Shown: positions 60,139 to 64,000 of the stretch, piece after piece
How the letters are laid out: the number at the start of each line of letters is the position of its first letter
Numbering within the stretch: the first letter of the stretch is position 1
Source: Amycolatopsis vancoresmycina
Lineage (GTDB): Bacteria; Actinomycetota; Actinomycetes; Mycobacteriales; Pseudonocardiaceae
Assembly: GCF_000716785.1 (NCBI RefSeq)
Contig: NZ_JNYY01000005.1
Coordinates: 248,001-312,000 of the forward strand
Direction of reading: 5' to 3'
DNA: 64,000 bases
The notes under the pieces: generated by a model
The model's input: only the letters and a program-made list of their open reading frames with translations
Databases searched by the model: none
What the model was told of the DNA's origin: nothing
Program-made: the position numbers and the translations under genes

Positions 60139-61848
60139 CTAGGACCGCCGCAGGGCTGCCGGGGCGTCCGCCGGGACCGCCGGGTTCTTCGGCGCGATCG
60201 CCTCCAACCGCACGTACCCCGCGTCCTGCGGGGGCCGCTGGTCCTCCTCGCCCTTGTTCGGCCAAAACGAGAACGCGCGCTCGGCCTGGGCCGTGATCGT
60301 CAGGGACGGGTTCACGCCAAGGTTGGCCGTGATCGCCGCGCCGTCCACCACCGACAGGCCCGGGTAGCCGAACACGCGGTGGTACGGGTCGATCACGCCT
60401 TCCTCGGCCGTGGCACCGATCGGGACGCCGCCGATGAAGTGGGCCGTCAGGGGGATGTCGAAGATCTCGCCCCACGTGCCGCCCGCGATGCCGCCGATGC
60501 GGTCCGCCGTGCGCTCGTTCGCCTCGTGGCCCGCCGGGATGAAGCTCGGGTTGGGCTCGCCGTGGCCCTGCTTGGACGTGTACTTGCGGCGCCCGAACAA
60601 CCCGCGGCGGGTGTACGTCGTGATCGAGTTGTCCAGGCTCTGCATCACCAGCAGGATCACCGTGCGCTCGGACCAGCGGTAGCCGTTGAGCAGCTTCGCC
60701 GCCTGGACCGGGTGCTTCACCATGAACGTGACGGCCTGCCGCCAGCGCGGCACCGGCGAGGCGCCGTCCGTCGCGATCGTCTGCAGCAGGCTCATCGCGT
60801 TGCTGCCCTTGCCGTACCGGACCGGCTCGATGTGGGTGTTCTCGTCCGGGTGGATCGACGACGTGATCGCGACCCCGCGGCTGAAGTTCCGGCTCTCGTC
60901 GACGTCGGTGCGGGCCGCGCCGATGATCGCCTCGGAGTTCGTCCGGGTCAGCTCGCCGAGCCGGCGGGACAGGCGCGGCAGCGTGCCGGTGTCCTTCAGC
61001 TTGTGCAGCAGGTTCTGGGTGCCCCACGTGCCCGCGGCGAAGACGACCTTCCCGGCCGTGATCGTCGTCCGGAACCGCTTCGAGGTGGTCCCGGTCTTCT
61101 TCAGCGAAACCTCGTAACCGCCGTCGATCGGCCGCACCGACGTCACCGTCGTCAGCGGGATGACCTTCGCGCCGTCCTGCTCCGCGAGGTACAGGTAGTT
61201 CTTGACCAGCGTGTTCTTCGCGCCGACCCGGCAGCCGGTCATGCACGAGCCGCACTCGGTGCAGCCGGTGCGCTCGGGGCCCGCCCCGCCGAAGTACGGG
61301 TCCGCCGCCCTCTCCCCCGGCTTGCCGAAGTAGACGCCGACGGGCGTCGGGTGGAACGAATCGGCGACGCCCATGTCCTTCGCGACGTCGCGCATCACGA
61401 CGTCCGACGGCGTCATGGTCGGGTTCGTGACGACGCCCAGCATCCGGCTCGCCTGGTCGTAGTGCGGCGCGAGCTCGGCCTCCCAGTCGGTGATGTGCGC
61501 CCACTGCCGGTCGCGGTAGAACGGCTTCAGCGGCCGGTACAGCGTGTTCGCGTAGACCAGCGAACCGCCGCCGACCCCGGCGCCGGCCAGCACCATGACG
61601 TCGTTGAGCATGTGGATGCGCTGGATGCCGTAGCAGCCGACTTGCGGCGCCCACAGGTAGCGCTTGAGGTCCCACGACGTCTTCGCGAACTCGTCGTCGG
61701 CGAACCGGCGGCCCGCTTCGACGACGGCGACCCGGTAGCCCTTCTCGGTGAGCCGCAGCGCCGCGACGCTGCCGCCGAACCCCGACCCCACCACGACGAC
61801 GTCGTAGTCGGGGTCACCCGCGCTGGTGGTGGTGTTACTGGCAGTCAC
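60139..61848 (-). CDS. GMC family oxidoreductase, ChoD-like (cholesterol oxidase-like)
   Basis: A 569-residue flavoprotein with the FAD motif VVVGSGFGGSVAALRL near residue 18 and VLAGAGVGGGSLVYANTLY. The Cys-rich loop GCTECGSCMTGCRVGAKNTL suits the ChoD/GMC group adjacent to guaB3 in mycobacteria (Rv3409c). Sterol oxidation was proposed for ChoD but is unproven here. The C-terminal end FGYPGLSVVDGAAITANLGV and NPSLTITAQAERAF is GMC-typical. There is no export signal. It is upstream of and probably co-transcribed with the MDMPI gene. Confidence 0.88.
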   Translation of the reverse strand: MTASNTTTSAGDPDYDVVVVGSGFGGSVAALRLTEKGYRVAVVEAGRRFADDEFAKTSWDLKRYLWAPQVGCYGIQRIHMLNDVMVLAGAGVGGGSLVYANTLYRPLKPFYRDRQWAHITDWEAELAPHYDQASRMLGVVTNPTMTPSDVVMRDVAKDMGVADSFHPTPVGVYFGKPGERAADPYFGGAGPERTGCTECGSCMTGCRVGAKNTLVKNYLYLAEQDGAKVIPLTTVTSVRPIDGGYEVSLKKTGTTSKRFRTTITAGKVVFAAGTWGTQNLLHKLKDTGTLPRLSRRLGELTRTNSEAIIGAARTDVDESRNFSRGVAITSSIHPDENTHIEPVRYGKGSNAMSLLQTIATDGASPVPRWRQAVTFMVKHPVQAAKLLNGYRWSERTVILLVMQSLDNSITTYTRRGLFGRRKYTSKQGHGEPNPSFIPAGHEANERTADRIGGIAGGTWGEIFDIPLTAHFIGGVPIGATAEEGVIDPYHRVFGYPGLSVVDGAAITANLGVNPSLTITAQAERAFSFWPNKGEEDQRPPQDAGYVRLEAIAPKNPAVPADAPAALRRS

Positions 61849-62003
61849 ACCTTGAGCGTAACCCGGGGTCCAGGTTCTGACCAGAGGTAAGTTACCGGCC
61901 AGTCACGCTTGTCCGATGACAACGGTGGGTACCTACCAAGGTGCCCGATGTCCACGTCGGCGATTCACCGCTGGGCGGGACACCACTTCCAGGAGGCACC
62001 ACG

Positions 62004-62198
62004 ATGAGCCCACGAACGCTCACCGGGTGGCGCAAGTCGAGCCACAGCCACTTCGAGGAGAACGCGTGCGTCGAGGTCGGCACCGCACCCGGTCTCGTCG
62101 GGGTGCGGGACACCAAGCAGGCGGCCCCCCGCTCGGTGCTCGTCTACTCCCCGCACGCCTTCGCGGCGTTCCTCGCGCAGCTCACCGGCGAACGGTGA
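62004..62198 (+). CDS. DUF397 domain protein (orphan)
   Basis: A 64-residue protein that is a DUF397 domain: LTGWRKSSHSHFEENACVEV, then GLVGVRDTKQAAPRSVLVYS and FAAFLAQLTGE. Families of this type usually pair with an upstream XRE/DUF5753 regulator and act in Streptomyces-type development control, but no such partner is near. ATG 62004 has AGGAGG at 61991-61996. The upstream region contains GGTAA-G-TTACC (61886-61896). It overlaps guaB3 by 17 bp on the opposite strand. Confidence 0.85.
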   Translation: MSPRTLTGWRKSSHSHFEENACVEVGTAPGLVGVRDTKQAAPRSVLVYSPHAFAAFLAQLTGER

Positions 62199-63315
62199 GC
62201 CCCACCCGCTGGAACTCCTTGAGGTCCGAATAGCCCGTCTTCGCCATCGCCCGGCGAAGCGCCCCGAAGAGGTTCACCACGCCTTCCGCGTCGGACGACG
62301 GCCCGAACAGCAGGGTCTTGAGGTCCACGGCGTAGTCCGGCCCGGCCGCCACGCGCGAGCGCGGCAGCGACGGGTGCGCGGCCGCCGCCGTCCAGTACAG
62401 GCCCTGCCCGGGCGCGTCCGACGCGGCGGCCAGCGGGGAGCCGAGCATGACGGCGTCCGCGCCGCAGGCGATGGCCTTGGCGATGTCACCCGACACCGTC
62501 ATGCCGCCGTCGGCGAGCACGTGGACGTACCGGCCGCCGGTCTCGTCGAGGTAGTCGCGGCGGGCGGCCGCGGCGTCGATGATCGCGGTGGCCATCGGGA
62601 CGCCGATGCCGAGCACGCGGTCGGTGCTGGTCACGCCCGGGGTGTAGCCGTGGCCGACGATGACGCCGGCGGCGCCGGTGCGCATCAGGTGCATCGCCGT
62701 GCGGTAGTCGCTGACGCCGCCGGCGATCACCGGCACGTCCAGGCGGCCGATGAACTCCTTGAGGTTCAGCGGCTCGGCGTCGCGCTGCACGTGCTCGGCG
62801 GAGATGATCGTGCCCTGCACGACGAGGATCTCGACGCCGGCCGCGATCAGGTCGGGCGTCAGCTCGGCGGCGTGCTGCGGGCTGACGCGCGCGGCCACCG
62901 TGACACCCGATTCGCGGACCGTCTTGATCGCCTCGGTGAGCAGGTCGAGCCGGATCGGCGCGGCGTGCAGCTCCTGCAGCACGCGGCCGACCGCGGTCGG
63001 GTCCTCGAGGTCCTCGGCCGCGCGGACCAGCTGGAAGATGGCGTCTTCGACGTTCGCGTGCCGCGCCCAGAGCCCTTCGGCGTTGAGGACGCCCAGCCCG
63101 CCGAGCTCGCCGACGGCGACCGCGGTGCCGGGCGAGACGATCGCGTCGGTCGGGTGCGTGACGAGCGGCAGGTCGAACCGGTACGCGTCGATCTGCCAAG
63201 CGGTGGACACCACCGAGGACGACCGAGTCCGCCGCGACGGCACGATCTCGACGTCGTCGAGGTCATACGCCCGCCGCGCGGTGCGGCCCATCCCGATCTC
63301 GACCAGGTCCCGCAC
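62182..63315 (-). CDS. guaB3: GuaB3 family IMP dehydrogenase-related protein
   Basis: A 377-residue TIM-barrel protein of the GuaB3 family. It begins MRDLVEIGMGRTARRAYDLD and continues VEIVPSRRTRS. Where IMP dehydrogenases carry the catalytic Cys loop, this protein reads GHGYTPGVTSTDRVLGIG, without Cys. ADGGMTVSGDIAKAIACGAD and MAKTGYSDLKEFQRVGLTV are family-typical. It is not a CBS-domain IMPDH. Its activity as an IMP dehydrogenase is doubtful; relatives have been proposed to act otherwise on GMP/IMP. It sits beside the GMC oxidoreductase as in mycobacteria. Confidence 0.9.
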   Translation of the reverse strand: MRDLVEIGMGRTARRAYDLDDVEIVPSRRTRSSSVVSTAWQIDAYRFDLPLVTHPTDAIVSPGTAVAVGELGGLGVLNAEGLWARHANVEDAIFQLVRAAEDLEDPTAVGRVLQELHAAPIRLDLLTEAIKTVRESGVTVAARVSPQHAAELTPDLIAAGVEILVVQGTIISAEHVQRDAEPLNLKEFIGRLDVPVIAGGVSDYRTAMHLMRTGAAGVIVGHGYTPGVTSTDRVLGIGVPMATAIIDAAAARRDYLDETGGRYVHVLADGGMTVSGDIAKAIACGADAVMLGSPLAAASDAPGQGLYWTAAAAHPSLPRSRVAAGPDYAVDLKTLLFGPSSDAEGVVNLFGALRRAMAKTGYSDLKEFQRVGLTVRR

Positions 63316-63392
63316 GTGAAGCCTCCTCCGCCGACGACAATCTGCCGTGCCCCATTGTCGCTAGGCCGCGTGGGTGACCCGCGCACGGGGGT

Positions 63393-63920
63393 CTACACCC
63401 GCACAAACACGGCGACGGGCGCCAGCATTGCCCCCAGCGTGAGGGCCAGCCAGGTCGCCACCGGCGGGTAGACGTTCAGCCGGACCGCGCCGAAGTACAC
63501 CGCGCCCAAGGCCAGCAGGCTGGCGATGATCAGCAGCACCGGCCGCACCACGCCGGAGCGCAGGTCGACCACGCCGCCGCCGGCGTGCAGGTAGGCGATG
63601 CCGCCGTCCGCCGTCGACACGTCGAGCGTCACCGGCTGGCCGGGCGGCAGGTCGAGGCCGGAGTCCACCGCGGTGACGCGGTACTGCCTGCCGCCGGCGT
63701 CGACCGCGATGGAGTGGCTCACCGCGTCCTCGTTCCCGCCGACCGGGAGCGCGCCGCGCTCGTGGGCCGTCACGTGCCCCTCGACGCGGTACGTCGGTGC
63801 GTCGCGGCCGGCCAGGACCTGGCACATCAGGCAGACCACGCCGCCGAGGAACAGCGACACGAGCGCGACGGCCGTGAAGAACACCTTGCGCAGCACGCGG
63901 GTGGCGCGGTCGACCGTCAT
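63393..63920 (-). CDS. membrane protein of unknown function
   Basis: A 175-residue protein with an N-terminal membrane segment (about 12-36, VFFTAVALVSLFLGGVVCLM), an extracytoplasmic beta-rich stretch (YRVEGHVTAHERGALPVGGN, then GRQYRVTAVDSGLDLPPGQP) and two C-terminal membrane segments (LLIIASLLALGAVYFGAVRL and ATWLALTLGAMLAPVAVFV). No family recognised. ATG 63920 is chosen. It lies upstream of guaB3 on the same strand with about 77 bp between. Confidence 0.65.
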   Translation of the reverse strand: MTVDRATRVLRKVFFTAVALVSLFLGGVVCLMCQVLAGRDAPTYRVEGHVTAHERGALPVGGNEDAVSHSIAVDAGGRQYRVTAVDSGLDLPPGQPVTLDVSTADGGIAYLHAGGGVVDLRSGVVRPVLLIIASLLALGAVYFGAVRLNVYPPVATWLALTLGAMLAPVAVFVRV

Positions 63921-64000
63921 GTGTCCTAGTGCACACCACGACAGCCACGCAAGGCGATAGGCCGATCACCGTAAGCACGCTAGGTCACCGTAACTCAGAA

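Overview
The window is GC-rich actinobacterial chromosome, most likely from the Pseudonocardiaceae and probably Amycolatopsis or a close relative. The grounds are the very high GC at third codon positions, many GTG starts, a mycothiol-type DinB/MDMPI protein, a DUF397 protein, an ImuA'-ImuB-DnaE2 mutasome with actinobacterial LexA boxes, and a block ordered as in mycobacteria: chorismate mutase, pcrA/uvrD1, M23 peptidase, sucC-sucD, DUF5336, perM-like DUF6350, purN, purH. I see no rRNA, tRNA, insertion sequence, prophage or CRISPR array. Almost everything looks chromosomal, and the genes are tightly packed.

Layout. 1-9 kb: small regulators and enzymes (methyltransferase, DUF2000/AraC pair, a membrane pentapeptide protein, a HhH-GPD repair protein, a TrmH-like methyltransferase, two MFS transporters, an ArsR-type regulator). 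8.8-13.2 kb: DUF3017 and folD, then a 986-residue protein ending in a TNT-type NAD glycohydrolase domain. 13.2-16.3 kb: a second pentapeptide protein, a VOC/AraC divergent pair, a thioesterase and a methyltransferase. 16.3-23.1 kb (minus strand): the SOS mutasome imuA', imuB, an unrecognised repeat protein and dnaE2. A perfect LexA box precedes imuA', and a 21-bp tandem array separates imuA' from imuB. 23.1-25.7 kb: HD hydrolase, GNAT and two membrane-anchored proteins. 25.7-41.4 kb: the conserved purH-purN-perM-DUF5336-sucDC-M23-pcrA-chorismate mutase block. 41.8-47.4 kb: two membrane-anchored extracytoplasmic proteins, then a Ser/Thr kinase followed at once by a pseudokinase. 47.4-52.9 kb: a LysR/EamA pair and a PspC histidine kinase/LuxR regulator facing a divergent PspC protein. 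53-64 kb: guaA, DinB, an ADH/ALDH pair, a berberine-bridge-type flavoprotein, MDMPI, a ChoD-like GMC oxidoreductase, DUF397, guaB3 and a membrane protein.

How the parts fit. The core genes cover purine synthesis (purN, purH, guaA, guaB3), one-carbon metabolism (folD), the TCA cycle (sucCD), the envelope (M23, perM-like, DUF5336) and DNA repair (pcrA, HhH-GPD, mutasome). The least explained content is the repeat protein translationally coupled to dnaE2; a second perfect LexA-type box before a 127-residue Cys-containing protein at 37.0-37.4 kb; the TNT protein with an immunity-like N-terminus and His/Asp-rich linker; the kinase/pseudokinase tandem; and three dispersed 44-bp palindromes (8767, 40027, 55179) that keep the same ends and centre while the arms vary in a compensated way.

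Starts were chosen by reading ribosome binding sites and family N-termini by eye. Family names rest on recognised sequence patterns, not on database searches.
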